This document shows positions 1 through 9,523 of a stretch of 64,000 nt of DNA, piece by piece. The notes under the pieces are model-generated. The model saw only the letters and a list, made by a program, of their open reading frames with translations. It was not told where the DNA came from and did not search any database. The stretch is from the NCBI GenBank assembly GCA_003144015.1, contig QFWS01000009.1, positions 1 to 64,000 on the forward strand. Direction: 5' to 3'. The first letter of the stretch is position 1, and every line of letters starts with the position of its first letter. A program made the translations under genes and the position numbers. Source of the stretch: Flavobacteriaceae bacterium LYZ1037. Its GTDB lineage: Bacteria; Bacteroidota; Bacteroidia; Flavobacteriales; Flavobacteriaceae.

Positions 1-347
1 GACACATCGCAAGTAGCTGCATCAGCATAAGGGCTTGTTGTTGGTATGTAGTTTGAGCTACGTAAGTTATCGTTCATCAGTCCTGCATTTACAGGGTTTA
101 AAAGTGGACCTTGCAAAAAGACTTTCGGATCGATCTTAATCTTCATACTCCCATTGATAAAGCCTTCGGAAACCTGAATGTTTCCAGCACTTAATTCTTG
201 AACGTTCACCTCGCCTATGGTGTAGAGAATTTCTATACCTCCAGCTGTGGCACTGGCACCTCCACTATCGATACTGAATTTTTCGATGGTTTGAGTCATT
301 CCTAAAAAAGGCACCAAAAGGCATAAAATTGCAGAGATTGTTTTCAT
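1..347 (-). CDS. Exported hemagglutinin-like surface protein, 5' part only (runs off the window)
   Basis: Reading the minus strand from an ATG at 345-347 gives an open frame that continues past base 1, so only about 115 N-terminal residues are visible. It begins with a signal peptide (hydrophobic ILCLLVPFLGMTQ). It then has a segment ending in GEVNVQELSAG and a stretch reading KVFLQGPL, GLMNDNLR and IPTTSPY. That K-V-x-L-x-G-P ... L-R ... I-P-T-x-x-P-Y pattern is familiar from Bacteroidota secreted hemagglutinin-like and T9SS cargo proteins, where it is usually near the C-terminus of a stalk. Function is not determinable from the fragment. Its first 61 codons are duplicated immediately upstream, so it is now preceded by a truncated copy of itself. 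Confidence 0.7.
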   Translation of the reverse strand, partial: MKTISAILCLLVPFLGMTQTIEKFSIDSGGASATAGGIEILYTIGEVNVQELSAGNIQVSEGFINGSMKIKIDPKVFLQGPLLNPVNAGLMNDNLRSSNYIPTTSPYADAATCDV

Positions 348-566
348 GATACTACTTGTTTTTATGCGGAAACCTGAATGTTTCCAGCACTTAATTCTTG
401 AACGTTCACCTCGCCTATGGTGTAGAGAATTTCTATACCTCCAGCTGTGGCACTGGCACCTCCACTATCGATACTGAATTTTTCGATGGTTTGAGTCATT
501 CCTAAAAAAGGCACCAAAAGGCATAAAATTGCAGAGATTGTTTTCATGATACTACTTGTTTTTATG
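167..566. repeat. Perfect 200-bp direct tandem duplication
   Basis: Bases 167-366 and 367-566 read identically throughout by eye (unit 200 bp, head to tail). Each copy carries the same start codon region and the first ~60 codons of the hemagglutinin-like gene on the minus strand. Absence of any divergence suggests a very recent duplication or an assembly artefact. Confidence 0.93.
362..547 (-). pseudogene. Duplicated 5' fragment of the hemagglutinin-like gene (61 codons)
   Basis: This frame repeats the first 60 codons of the gene that starts at 347, including the signal peptide, then reaches an Ala codon and TAA created by the duplication junction. The stop is 14 nt upstream of the intact start codon at 347. 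The native upstream region (567-681) therefore now precedes the truncated copy, and the intact gene lies second on the presumed transcript. The product would be a 61-residue exported peptide of doubtful function. It is best treated as a by-product of the 200-bp duplication. Confidence 0.75.
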
Positions 567-681
567 ATTCTTTATAAAAGCAATTCTAATTTTATTAATC
601 AAATATACTTATAAAATTAAATATTACTTTACTAATTGTTAATTAATTGCAATCAAATTATGATTTATATAGCTAAAATAT

Positions 682-2277
682 CTACTGAAGATTGACTAAT
701 ACCAAGACAAAACCTTGTCCAGATGGTAAAGACGACATTGCCTTTCCAACTATGGCTCCTTGTGCTCTTGAATACTCCGTTACTTTCATGGCATAACCAG
801 GAGTTGTAGAGGACGTAAGCAAATCTCCAACTTCAATACTTCCATTAGATGCATCAGCATACACATAAACTTTACCAGTTAAGGCTAATGGATGTTTACC
901 ATCGCTAGTTGCATATCTATTCTCTTGGCTTAAAGTACTTTCGTCTGAAGTCATTTCTCCTCCCATTAAAATTGCTGGCCGTATGCCATTAGCGCCACTA
1001 ATAATACCTGCTACTTTTTTATCATAAGGTTGATTAGACACCATCATCTCGCCAGGCTTATTTGGATCTAAACAAAGGATCATGCCTGGTTTTGCTTGTG
1101 AAGCATTAGAAACCGCATAAAACTCGGCCAAATCAGCTCCTGTAACTTCTATTTCCTGAGTTATCACTCTTCCAAGACCTAAAAAATCGGCATCTAAAGA
1201 TATTCCTAATGACCCATCAGATTTATACATTTGTATTTGCGAGCCAGTATTGGCTGTTTCAGAAGCTTGTAATTCAAGTGTTCTAAATCCACTATTCATA
1301 TAATACTCCGTTTCTCCACCGGTTCCTGCTCCAGAATATCTTGTTCTTACAGTGGTAGTATCTGCATTTCTAACGTAAAGATCTTTTTGATTCACATTAA
1401 GTCCTGTTCGTCCGTGTGAATCAGTTCCAATCATAAGTCGATCGGAAATTTGAGTTCTTCCATTAAAATATGCGGCATATCCCTGCTCATCGTTATTGTA
1501 TGCATATATGCCATAGTTACCGGGACCACTGGCATACCCATATAGTGCATAATGATTTCCTGTACCATTAGCCGAGATATAAGAGTAAACACCGTACATA
1601 TTACCTGAAGCTCCAGTTGTGCTTAATGTATTATATATACCGTAAGTTGAAGACGTAGCATCATTGGAACTCATATTATTATACAAACCATATCTAGTTC
1701 CTGTTCCATCGGATGTGGTATAATTATATATCCCATATTTAGAACCACTACCAGCATAATTGTTTTGGAAATATGTCGTAATTGTTTGGTCATCACTTAT
1801 AACATGTAATTTTCTTGCTGGATTAGCAGTACCTATACCAACATTACCATTTAATCGGTGAATTCCATTTCCGTTATCCTCCCATTTAGAGGTATCTGGT
1901 GCAGAGAGTGCATAAGGGACGGCTTTAAATTCTGTAGTACCCATATCTTGCAATCCGTCTCCTGTATTAATCTGCACATTTAAAAAATGGAGATTTCCAG
2001 CCCAATCAATATCATTAAAAACACCACTTAAAGGATTTCCTTCTCCTATATTTATTATAATAAGTCCGTTATCATCTGTATTAGGTGTATGAGATTCTTG
2101 GTACACAGTAGGTCCTACTGCGCTGGTAGAATGAATTGTAAACTCAACAACAATAAGGTCGTTTGCAATAACATTACCACTATTGTCTTTTACAACAGCT
2201 TTGTAATTAATGCCATTTTGAGCAAAACTTGTAAATGAAATAAATAAAACAAGAAATACTGTAGTAATGTTTTTCAT
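682..2277 (-). CDS. Exported INYKA-module surface protein with G2/collar-like C-terminal domain
   Basis: A 531-residue protein with a signal peptide ending near SFTSFAQ, followed by the ~100-residue module shared by six proteins here (GINYKAVVKD ... GLIIINIGEG ... IDW ... VPYALSA). The centre (about 140-290) is rich in short YGIYN/YGLYN/YGVYS turns, which look like a repetitive beta-structured fibre, beginning with the tail-fibre-like phrase GNVGIGTANPARKLHV. The last ~150 residues (from about ITQEIEVTGADLAEFY to GFVLVLVNLQ) resemble the C-terminal domain seen in many bacterial fibre-like proteins related to phage Peptidase_G2/collar domains; that assignment is by pattern and uncertain. It has no S74 domain and no recognisable T9SS sorting domain. 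It is the last gene of its minus-strand series, with its own 219-bp upstream region containing the TGTAAC direct repeats. Confidence 0.7.
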   Translation of the reverse strand: MKNITTVFLVLFISFTSFAQNGINYKAVVKDNSGNVIANDLIVVEFTIHSTSAVGPTVYQESHTPNTDDNGLIIINIGEGNPLSGVFNDIDWAGNLHFLNVQINTGDGLQDMGTTEFKAVPYALSAPDTSKWEDNGNGIHRLNGNVGIGTANPARKLHVISDDQTITTYFQNNYAGSGSKYGIYNYTTSDGTGTRYGLYNNMSSNDATSSTYGIYNTLSTTGASGNMYGVYSYISANGTGNHYALYGYASGPGNYGIYAYNNDEQGYAAYFNGRTQISDRLMIGTDSHGRTGLNVNQKDLYVRNADTTTVRTRYSGAGTGGETEYYMNSGFRTLELQASETANTGSQIQMYKSDGSLGISLDADFLGLGRVITQEIEVTGADLAEFYAVSNASQAKPGMILCLDPNKPGEMMVSNQPYDKKVAGIISGANGIRPAILMGGEMTSDESTLSQENRYATSDGKHPLALTGKVYVYADASNGSIEVGDLLTSSTTPGYAMKVTEYSRAQGAIVGKAMSSLPSGQGFVLVLVNLQ

Positions 2278-2460
2278 AATTTAATATATTGATTAGCAAC
2301 TAAATGTAGTTGTTTCTTGCTAGAAATTCATAAAAGAATGTATTGTTGGTCTATTTCCTTGTATGAATGGTAATAACTTTTTTAATCGATAAAATATCTT
2401 TTGCGTTAAGTTATTGTTTTAGCTTTCATCAAATTTCTTTTATTTTTTAAAACTTCTATA

Positions 2461-2494
2461 TAACATATGTAACAAAACATACCACTATTGTAAC
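2461..2494. promoter_or_regulatory. Direct-repeat element TGTAACAA, period 21 bp (element A)
   Basis: TGTAACAA occurs at 2468-2475 and again at 2489-2496, exactly 21 bp apart, in the region upstream of the 2277 start. The element aligns over about 34 bp with 25616-25651, which lies upstream of another gene of the same family. Two helical turns between half-sites is what a tandem-binding regulator would need. The regulator is unknown. Confidence 0.4.
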
Positions 2495-2496
2495 AA

Positions 2497-4320
2497 TTAT
2501 GGAGACGTGTAGTTTTCTATACGTTCTACACGTTCTAACAAGGCTTGAAATTGATTTTCTTGTTCTATATTTTTTTGTTTCTCACTAGTAATTAATTTTT
2601 GTTGCGCATCAATAACCTCTTGCTGTTCTTGAATGGCTTTTATTAATACAGGAATCAATTCTGTATAACTTACACTTAAAGTTTTATCTTCGTCATCTGC
2701 TGTGTGTACAATTTCTTTAATAACTGACTGCACATCTTGAGCGATTAAACCTAAAGACTTATTTTCTTGGTCTGGTTTTGAAATCCAATTATAAGCTTTT
2801 GGTTGTAATTGTAAAACTTGGTCTAAACCATATGGAATGGATTCTATATTGTTTTTTAATCTAATATCACTACTATGTACGACACTTCCATTTACTAACA
2901 CATTACCATTGCCTAAAATAGACATGATATCTCCAGCAGCTGAATGATAAAAGTTGAGTCTATCTGTTGATGGCGTATCGCTTATACTTCCTGCAATAGT
3001 CCAATAACCCGGTATGAATGAAGAATTAGAAAAACTGAGTCTTGCATAATCACCAGAGGTTTCTCTAATATTAATTTGTGGAGAAGTCTGCGAACTGGCA
3101 TGATCGATATCTAATTTGGCATTTACAAAATAACTTTTATTAATGCCTATATGACCATTTTTTAGAACAGTAAAGGCGTTACTTTTATTACTATTACTTG
3201 TTCCATTTCCTATTATAAACAGAGGGTCTGTTGCTATCCAAGATGTTGCGTTACCACTTCCTGTATTATACCTGCCAATTACTGTTGAAGCATATGCTGT
3301 TGCTGTTGTATTGTATCCCATTGCTGTAGAATAATTTCCTGTTGCACCACGTTCTAGACTAGAACCACTACTATAACTTAAATCTATGGCATTATTTCCT
3401 ATAGTACCATAATAAGCTGGATTTCGCCCTATTATTCTATGACCTGTATTACTACCTTCTGTTAAAACTTCAAGTCCTGAAGATGTTAAATTTGCATCTG
3501 CATATTCCTTTGTTATTAAGGCTTTGGCATCAGTAATTTCATTTAAATCAAAACTTGGCGCAGTAATGGTCCCGTTTTTTAAAACCGTTAAGGCGTTACT
3601 TCTATTTACAGCACTTGTTCCATTTCCTATCTCAAATAATGAATTAGTTGAAACCCATGACGTTGCATTTCCTCCACCAACATTATATCTACCTAACACT
3701 GTAGAAGTATAAGATTCTGCTTGAGTTACATATCCCATAGCTGTAGAATATTTTCCTGATGCTTTTGTAAAAGCACCTATTGCTGTAGAATAATCTCCTG
3801 AAGCACCATATACACCAGATGCAACAGAACTTGAACTTAAATCCACGGCATCTGCACCTATGTTATCATAATTATTTGGATTTCTTCCTTTTAAACGCCA
3901 ACCTGTGCCATTACTTTCATCTAGAGCTTCTAGACCCGTGACATTTGCAGCCTTTTCAGCTTGAATAGCATAAGGAACTGCCATAAATTGTGTGGTTCCT
4001 AAATCTGTTAAGCCAGAACCCGTATTAATTTGCACATTTAAAAAGTGGTCGTCTGTTCCCCAATCTATATCTGTAAATACATCAGATGTAGTGCCTTCAC
4101 CTATATTTACAATAATAAGTCCGTTAGCATCAGTTGTTGGTGTATGCGTTTCTTGATAGACGTTAGTAGCTTGTTGGTAAATGATGAATTGAACATCAAT
4201 AGTTTGATTGGCTACCACATTACCTATATTATCTTTTACAATGGCTTTGTAATTAATGCTTTGTTGGGCATAACTTGTTAATGTGATACAGAATGCGATT
4301 AAAAGTGATAGTTTTTTCAT
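2497..4320 (-). CDS. Modular YadA-head / Peptidase_S74 surface fibre protein
   Basis: 607 residues. Signal peptide (ITLTSYAQ) and the INYKA module come first (about 20-125). Two copies of a cassette follow, each opening with GLEAL/GLEVL...GWRLKGRNP and closing with a FxIGNGTS...SNALTVLKNG phrase; the first also carries APSFDLNEITDAKALITKEY. Inside the cassettes are YadA/Hep_Hag-type repeats (YSTAMGY, YSTAIGA). The C-terminus is an intramolecular chaperone auto-processing domain (Peptidase_S74). Its signature SDIRLK starts at about S484, with the predicted Ser|Asp cleavage site and Lys five residues on. It is followed by KAYNW, LGLIAQDV and a coiled coil (QEQQEVIDAQQKLI). In phage tailspikes this domain trimerises the fibre and is then cleaved off, so a homotrimer is inferred here. 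No T9SS sorting domain is visible, so its export route is open. Confidence 0.8.
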   Translation of the reverse strand: MKKLSLLIAFCITLTSYAQQSINYKAIVKDNIGNVVANQTIDVQFIIYQQATNVYQETHTPTTDANGLIIVNIGEGTTSDVFTDIDWGTDDHFLNVQINTGSGLTDLGTTQFMAVPYAIQAEKAANVTGLEALDESNGTGWRLKGRNPNNYDNIGADAVDLSSSSVASGVYGASGDYSTAIGAFTKASGKYSTAMGYVTQAESYTSTVLGRYNVGGGNATSWVSTNSLFEIGNGTSAVNRSNALTVLKNGTITAPSFDLNEITDAKALITKEYADANLTSSGLEVLTEGSNTGHRIIGRNPAYYGTIGNNAIDLSYSSGSSLERGATGNYSTAMGYNTTATAYASTVIGRYNTGSGNATSWIATDPLFIIGNGTSNSNKSNAFTVLKNGHIGINKSYFVNAKLDIDHASSQTSPQINIRETSGDYARLSFSNSSFIPGYWTIAGSISDTPSTDRLNFYHSAAGDIMSILGNGNVLVNGSVVHSSDIRLKNNIESIPYGLDQVLQLQPKAYNWISKPDQENKSLGLIAQDVQSVIKEIVHTADDEDKTLSVSYTELIPVLIKAIQEQQEVIDAQQKLITSEKQKNIEQENQFQALLERVERIENYTSP

Positions 4321-4563
4321 AATTGAATTTTATTTAAGCTATAAGCCGATAATATATAAATAATAAAATAACTAGTCACAGATAATGTATAGTTGGTGGA
4401 AAATCTCACTTAATTGGTCACTTTTTTATTATAACTAAAATCACTTATACTTAAACATAACTACTTATTTAATTGATTTGAAGTTTTAAGCTACAAGAGT
4501 TTGTATAAATTATACCATTATCTCCACAATAGTATATTCTATACCCTAAAACTATTGTAATTA

Positions 4564-6090
4564 TTACTCGTTATTCCAAGATAACACTTTCTTATCTAAT
4601 TCTTGAAGATGCTTTTTTATTTCACCTAATTCTTTCTTCAAAGATTCATTTTCCTCCTTTAGCATTTGTATGGTGTCGTTAGTTTCATTACTTGTTCTCG
4701 ATGATGAGCTAGTTGAACCATTAACTACATTATCAAGTTGCGTTAAACCACCTGGTGTTTTGCCATAAAAATGGCCATCGAAATAGAATATCGTTCCATT
4801 ATCTTCAGCCGCACCATTAGTGTAACCAAGCTTAAGGGTTCCATTGATATATACATTTTGACTTTTTACTTCCATAGTGTTATATAGTGCATTATTGATA
4901 TTAATACCCCATGAACTAGTAGTCTGGTTATAAAAGGTATAGGCAGCTGGAACACCATTTACACTATATCCATAAAATGGTTTAGAATATAACCCTCCAT
5001 CAACATCGATATACATTCCTCCAAATGTATTGACCTTTGTTGACTTAATCGTTAGGTCTGTATACTGGTTAAGCTGTGTATTTGTATTAATAGTGACGTC
5101 ACCGTTAAGTATAGCCCCTTCGTTAACTTTAAGCGTTGTTTTTGCTACCAAGTTATTCAGAACATGTGTAGAATCTGGACTTACTTTTAATTTATCACCT
5201 TCAACATATAATCCCCAAAAGTTTTCTATTCCATTGTAATAATGCCAAGACTTTCCTGCATTTCCAACTGCATAACCATAAAATGGTATCGCAGCATTCG
5301 TACCCAATGAATTCACGTACATGCCACCATAGCCTTCACTAGGCTGTGTTAATGTAAAACTTGCAGCTCCTATCTGAGGACCAGAATGATTGAGCCTCAT
5401 GTTTCCAGTGATGTCAATATCACCATTTACTGTTAATAAATTCGTGTCAAAATCACCATGTATTAAAGGGGTGTTTGTATCTGTATTTGCAATGTATAAT
5501 TTGTTACTGCCTGTTTCATTATATCCAGCACGATATCCTAAAGCGACGTTTCCTTCTCCTGCAGTATTTGAAGACAGGGCTTGATATCCTACTCCAACAT
5601 TCCTATTAGAGGTGCCGTTATCCTGGGCACCAGCATCTAAACCTAAAAATATGGAGGAACCATTTACGTCAGATTTCCCATCGTCTAAATCGGCTATTTT
5701 AGTAGCTGTATTTGCGGCACTTAAAGCATAAGGTACTGTCATAAACTGTGTGGTTCCCATATCTGTTAAACCAGAGCCTGTATCTATTTGTACGTTTAAA
5801 AAGTGATCGTCTGCACTCCAATCAATATCTGCAAACACATCTGTGGTTGTACCAGATCCTATTGTTACTATAATAATTCCATTAACATCAGTCGTTGGTG
5901 TGTGTGTTTCTGTATAAACAGCACTACCATTTGCGGTGGCTTCACGTATTTGAAACTGCACACCAATAGTCTGGCTGACTAGAATATTGCCTAAATCATC
6001 TTTTATAAGAGCTTTGTAGTTAATGCCTTGCTGTGCAAGACTTGATATTGTAATTAAAAATGCAATGATTAGTGTTATTGTGTTCTTCAT
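4564..6090 (-). CDS. INYKA-module surface fibre protein ending in a coiled coil
   Basis: 508 residues with a signal peptide (ITISSLAQ) and the shared module (GINYKALIKD ... VTIGSGTTTDVF ... VPYALSA). The next segment (IADLDDGKSDVNGSSIFLGLDAG ... GVGYQALSSNTAG ... GYNETGSNKLYIANT) is the G-x-A-L/G-x-x-A-G ladder found in tail-fibre-like Bacteroidota proteins. Two related blocks follow (GGMYVNSLG / GGMYIDVDG, each with FYGYAV/FYGYSV). The last ~35 residues are a strongly predicted coiled coil (NDTIQMLKEENESLKKEL) without an S74 domain, which could itself provide trimerisation. Only 6 bp separate its start from the stop of the gene at 6097-7728, so the two are probably co-transcribed. Confidence 0.72.
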   Translation of the reverse strand: MKNTITLIIAFLITISSLAQQGINYKALIKDDLGNILVSQTIGVQFQIREATANGSAVYTETHTPTTDVNGIIIVTIGSGTTTDVFADIDWSADDHFLNVQIDTGSGLTDMGTTQFMTVPYALSAANTATKIADLDDGKSDVNGSSIFLGLDAGAQDNGTSNRNVGVGYQALSSNTAGEGNVALGYRAGYNETGSNKLYIANTDTNTPLIHGDFDTNLLTVNGDIDITGNMRLNHSGPQIGAASFTLTQPSEGYGGMYVNSLGTNAAIPFYGYAVGNAGKSWHYYNGIENFWGLYVEGDKLKVSPDSTHVLNNLVAKTTLKVNEGAILNGDVTINTNTQLNQYTDLTIKSTKVNTFGGMYIDVDGGLYSKPFYGYSVNGVPAAYTFYNQTTSSWGININNALYNTMEVKSQNVYINGTLKLGYTNGAAEDNGTIFYFDGHFYGKTPGGLTQLDNVVNGSTSSSSRTSNETNDTIQMLKEENESLKKELGEIKKHLQELDKKVLSWNNE

Positions 6091-6096
6091 AATGTT

Positions 6097-7728
6097 TTAG
6101 TTGGATGATTTAGATTCTATAAGTTCAATTCTAGATAATAGTGCTTGGTAATTTTGCTCTATACTTTTTAATTGAGATTTTTGATGACAATTATCTGTAT
6201 TAAGTGTTTCTATAATACTTTGTTGTTCTTGAATAGCTTTAATGAGTACAGGAATAAGTTCTGTATAGCTAATCCCTAAAGTTTTATCGGCATTGTCTTT
6301 AGCAGTTACAATTTCTTTAATAATGGGCTGAACTTCTTGAGCTATTAATCCTAAAGATTTATAAGTTTGCTCTCTGTCTTTCCAGTTATAGGCTTTGGGT
6401 TGAAGTTGCATGACCTCATTGAGCCCGTATGCCAGAGTTTCAATATCTTTTTTTAACCTTTTATCTGAAGCATGGATTGTAGCACCATTTTGTCTGATCG
6501 CTCCTCCTTCACTCACCGAAAAGACTTCATTACCAACTCCATTTCTAACAATAAAGGAACCCGATTCATTGTCATTATAATCTAACTCTACAATTACACC
6601 ATCATAGCTTCTAATGTAAAAATCACTACTTCCGTATTGTGGATCGGATGAGATAATCGCGTCATCCTCGGCATTAGCGTTGGAATCTCCACCAAGAATA
6701 ATATCAGGATTTTGACTATTAGTTGATCTAGTATATAGACCAGCATCGTCACCTCTAAATAGTCCTCCATATACACTTGCATTATTCACATAAAAACCCA
6801 CGGAACTTCCACCACTTACATGAATACCGAAACCACTTCCATTAATTATCTCAAGACCATTTGTGACGCTATTTAATCTCATTCTACCAGTGTTAAAAAC
6901 AGTCAAAGCATTAATTCTATCAATATTAGAGGTTCCTCTACCAATTTCAAATACTGCGTCAGAGATGCTCCATTCTGTTGGGTTTCCTCCACCCATATTA
7001 TAGCGTCCAATAGCAAAAGAACCAAAAGCATCTGCATTATTATTTAATCCAAAAGCCGTAGAGAAATTCCCGTTAGCGTCATTTGAACCTCCAAATGCTG
7101 TAGAACTTGTACCGCTTGTAATATTAAATTGTCCAGTAGAAAAGGAAAAAGAACCAGATGCTTCAGATGATACTCCAAAAGCAACAGAAGAACGTCCTGT
7201 GGCTCCTCTTACATTACTTTCAATTGGCTGGCGACTAAAATCAATTGCGTATTCGCCTATATTGCCATAATTATCAGGATTACTATCAATTAGTCTCCAA
7301 CCATTACCATTTCCCTCATCAATAGCTTCCAATCCTGTAACATTTGCTGCTTTTTCAGCTTGAATAGCATAAGGAACATGCATAAACTGCGTCGTGCCTA
7401 AATCGGTCAAACCATCTCCCGTATTCACTTGAACATTTAAAAAATGATCATCGCTTGCCCAATCAATATCTGCAAACACATTTGATGTTGTACCTTCTCC
7501 TATATTTACAATAATGAGTCCATTAGCATCTGTGGTTACCGTATGTGATTCTTGATAAACATTGGTTTGTGCTGCACCTTGCTGAATGATAAATTGTACG
7601 ACTATAAGGTCGTTTGCAATGACGTTACCAGAATCGTCTTTTATAATAGCCTTGTAGTTAATGTTTTGTTGGGCAAAGCTTGACAATAAACTAAATAGAA
7701 TAATAAATACTGTAATATATGCTTTCAT
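6097..7728 (-). CDS. Modular YadA-head / Peptidase_S74 surface fibre protein
   Basis: 543 residues. The order is signal peptide (LLSSFAQ), INYKA module (about 20-130), one cassette with GLEAIDEGNGNGWRL and Hep_Hag-like repeats (GSFSFSTGQ, TSSTAFGGS, NFSTAFGLN), and a beta-rich stretch. The C-terminal S74 domain starts SDKRLK at about S421, with KAYNW, LGLIAQEV and YTELIPVLIKAIQEQQ, then a coiled coil. The S-D-x-x-x-K arrangement needed for self-cleavage in phage endosialidase-type chaperones is intact. It lies 41 bp downstream of the 7770-9482 gene and 6 bp upstream of the 4564-6090 gene. It is most similar in layout to the 2497-4320 protein but with one cassette instead of two. Confidence 0.8.
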   Translation of the reverse strand: MKAYITVFIILFSLLSSFAQQNINYKAIIKDDSGNVIANDLIVVQFIIQQGAAQTNVYQESHTVTTDANGLIIVNIGEGTTSNVFADIDWASDDHFLNVQVNTGDGLTDLGTTQFMHVPYAIQAEKAANVTGLEAIDEGNGNGWRLIDSNPDNYGNIGEYAIDFSRQPIESNVRGATGRSSVAFGVSSEASGSFSFSTGQFNITSGTSSTAFGGSNDANGNFSTAFGLNNNADAFGSFAIGRYNMGGGNPTEWSISDAVFEIGRGTSNIDRINALTVFNTGRMRLNSVTNGLEIINGSGFGIHVSGGSSVGFYVNNASVYGGLFRGDDAGLYTRSTNSQNPDIILGGDSNANAEDDAIISSDPQYGSSDFYIRSYDGVIVELDYNDNESGSFIVRNGVGNEVFSVSEGGAIRQNGATIHASDKRLKKDIETLAYGLNEVMQLQPKAYNWKDREQTYKSLGLIAQEVQPIIKEIVTAKDNADKTLGISYTELIPVLIKAIQEQQSIIETLNTDNCHQKSQLKSIEQNYQALLSRIELIESKSSN

Positions 7729-7769
7729 AATATTTGACTTTTAATTAATTGACATTTCTATATTAACTT

Positions 7770-9482
7770 TTACAGTTTATATATAATAAATTGGAAGGTT
7801 GTTGTGACTTGTGTGCCACTAGCATCAAAAATTCTGACATTAAGATCTGCATCGCTATCTCCATTACCATCAGAAATAACTGTACTAGCTGTTCTAGGTG
7901 AAGTAGAAATTGGCGTAATTAAACAAACGGTATTACCATAGGATAATGATTGTGTCCCATTGACATCAATAACAAAGACATTGCCACTAAGAAAAGCGGT
8001 GAAATTACCTGTACCACTTAAAACATTTCCGGTAGATTCTACTATGCCATAGGCAATTGGTATCAAATTAGCATTTCCTGTTGTAGCTGTATGAATTTCT
8101 TCTGTATTAATGACATCAGCATCCATTATATCAGTAGTTATTTCTTCGGTGACCTCTAAAGTGCCATTAATACGTATTAAATCGGTGTCAAATTCACCAT
8201 ATATAAGCGGATTACTTGTTTGACCATTATGTATGTATAATTTGTTATCACCATTTGGAGGAAATTCACCTGCGCTATTACCAATAAAAATATTATTGCT
8301 TCCAATGTTACCAGCCCCTGCACTGTGACCTATAGCTACATTATTATTTCCTATTATATTATTACGAAGTGCGTAACTTCCAATAGCGACATTATGATCA
8401 CCAGATGTATTCTTATTCAGTGTTAAGTGTCCTAAACTTGAATTTTGATTATCACCATCATCATCATTCCCTGCACCATTACCAAGAAATATAGAAGCAC
8501 CTATAGAGTTTTGAGGATCTGTTTTACCATCTGATAAGTCATCTATTCTAGTGGCTGAGTTTACATCTAAATATTCTTTAGTTATTAATGCTTTATCATC
8601 TGTTATTTCTGCCAAATCAAAACTAGGCGCAGTGATGGTTCCATTTTTTAAAACGATTAGGGCATTACTTCTTGCATCAAACGTTGCTCCATTACCAATA
8701 GTAAAAAGTCTATCGGTAGGATTCCATTGGGTTTCTCCATTTAGTCCAATTGTATATTGTTGGTTATATGAACCTAGAGTTGTTTCTGCAAGTGATTGTG
8801 CAAAACTATTTATTCCAACTGCAAATGAAGACTCTCCTAACGCGTGATTGTTATTGCCTATTGCAAAAGAATATTCACCACTAGCTACGGAACTATAACC
8901 CATTGCAGTTGAATAAGGACCAGACGCTTGGGTACGGAGTCCTGAAGCAAAAGAATGATTGTTTGTAGCTCCTCTATCTGTTACACTTCCATACTGATAA
9001 CTTAAATCAACCGCCTGAATGCCAATAGATCCAAACAAAGATCGATCACGTCCTTTTAATCGCCAACCAATACCATTACCTTCGTCTAGCGCTTCTAAAC
9101 CAGTTACATTAGCTGCAGATAAGGCATAAGGCACAGCCATAAACTGAGTGGTACCCAAATCTGTTAAACCAGTCCCTGTATCTATCTGAACATTAAGAAA
9201 ATGGTCGTCTGCACTCCAATTGATACTTGAAAAATCATCAGAAGTAGTACCTTCTCCAATATTTACAATAATGAGTCCATTAACATCTGTGGTTGGTGTA
9301 TGGGTTTCTTGATAGACATTGGTTTGTGCTTCACCTTCTAAAATACTAAACTGAATTTGAATTAAATCGTTAGCAACCACACTGCCAAAGTCATCTTTTA
9401 TTAAGGCTTTGTAATTAATGCTTTGTTGAGCATATGTTGCTAATGAAATTAATAATGCTAGAAGTGTGAGTTTTCTTTTCAT
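7770..9482 (-). CDS. INYKA-module surface fibre protein with YadA heads, no S74 domain
   Basis: 570 residues. Signal peptide (SLATYAQ), INYKA module, then one full cassette (GLEALDEGNGIGWRLKGRD ... SNALIVLKNGTITAPSF ... DDKALITKEYLD) carrying Hep_Hag repeats (YSTAMGYSSVASGEYSFAIG, SSFAVGINSFA). After that comes a G-x-x-A-G ladder (SIFLGNGAGNDDD ... VAIGSYALRNN ... VAIGHSAG ... IFIGNSAG ... NKLYIHNG) shared with the 4564-6090 protein. The C-terminal ~110 residues (GNANLIPIAYGIVESTG to FQFIIYKL) form a small beta-rich domain that I do not recognise. It replaces the S74 chaperone. The gene sits 41 bp downstream of the 2,004-residue T9SS cargo gene, so an operon running 15538 to 4564 is plausible. 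Confidence 0.75.
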   Translation of the reverse strand: MKRKLTLLALLISLATYAQQSINYKALIKDDFGSVVANDLIQIQFSILEGEAQTNVYQETHTPTTDVNGLIIVNIGEGTTSDDFSSINWSADDHFLNVQIDTGTGLTDLGTTQFMAVPYALSAANVTGLEALDEGNGIGWRLKGRDRSLFGSIGIQAVDLSYQYGSVTDRGATNNHSFASGLRTQASGPYSTAMGYSSVASGEYSFAIGNNNHALGESSFAVGINSFAQSLAETTLGSYNQQYTIGLNGETQWNPTDRLFTIGNGATFDARSNALIVLKNGTITAPSFDLAEITDDKALITKEYLDVNSATRIDDLSDGKTDPQNSIGASIFLGNGAGNDDDGDNQNSSLGHLTLNKNTSGDHNVAIGSYALRNNIIGNNNVAIGHSAGAGNIGSNNIFIGNSAGEFPPNGDNKLYIHNGQTSNPLIYGEFDTDLIRINGTLEVTEEITTDIMDADVINTEEIHTATTGNANLIPIAYGIVESTGNVLSGTGNFTAFLSGNVFVIDVNGTQSLSYGNTVCLITPISTSPRTASTVISDGNGDSDADLNVRIFDASGTQVTTTFQFIIYKL

Positions 9483-9523
9483 GTGATTCCTTTTTGTATT
9501 AATAAACTTGCTGGTTTTTTAGT

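Noticed and set aside
2497-9482. Prophage or phage tail-fibre locus
   Set aside because: S74 and collar-like domains occur in phages, but every protein has a bacterial signal peptide and there are no capsid, terminase, portal or integrase genes anywhere near.
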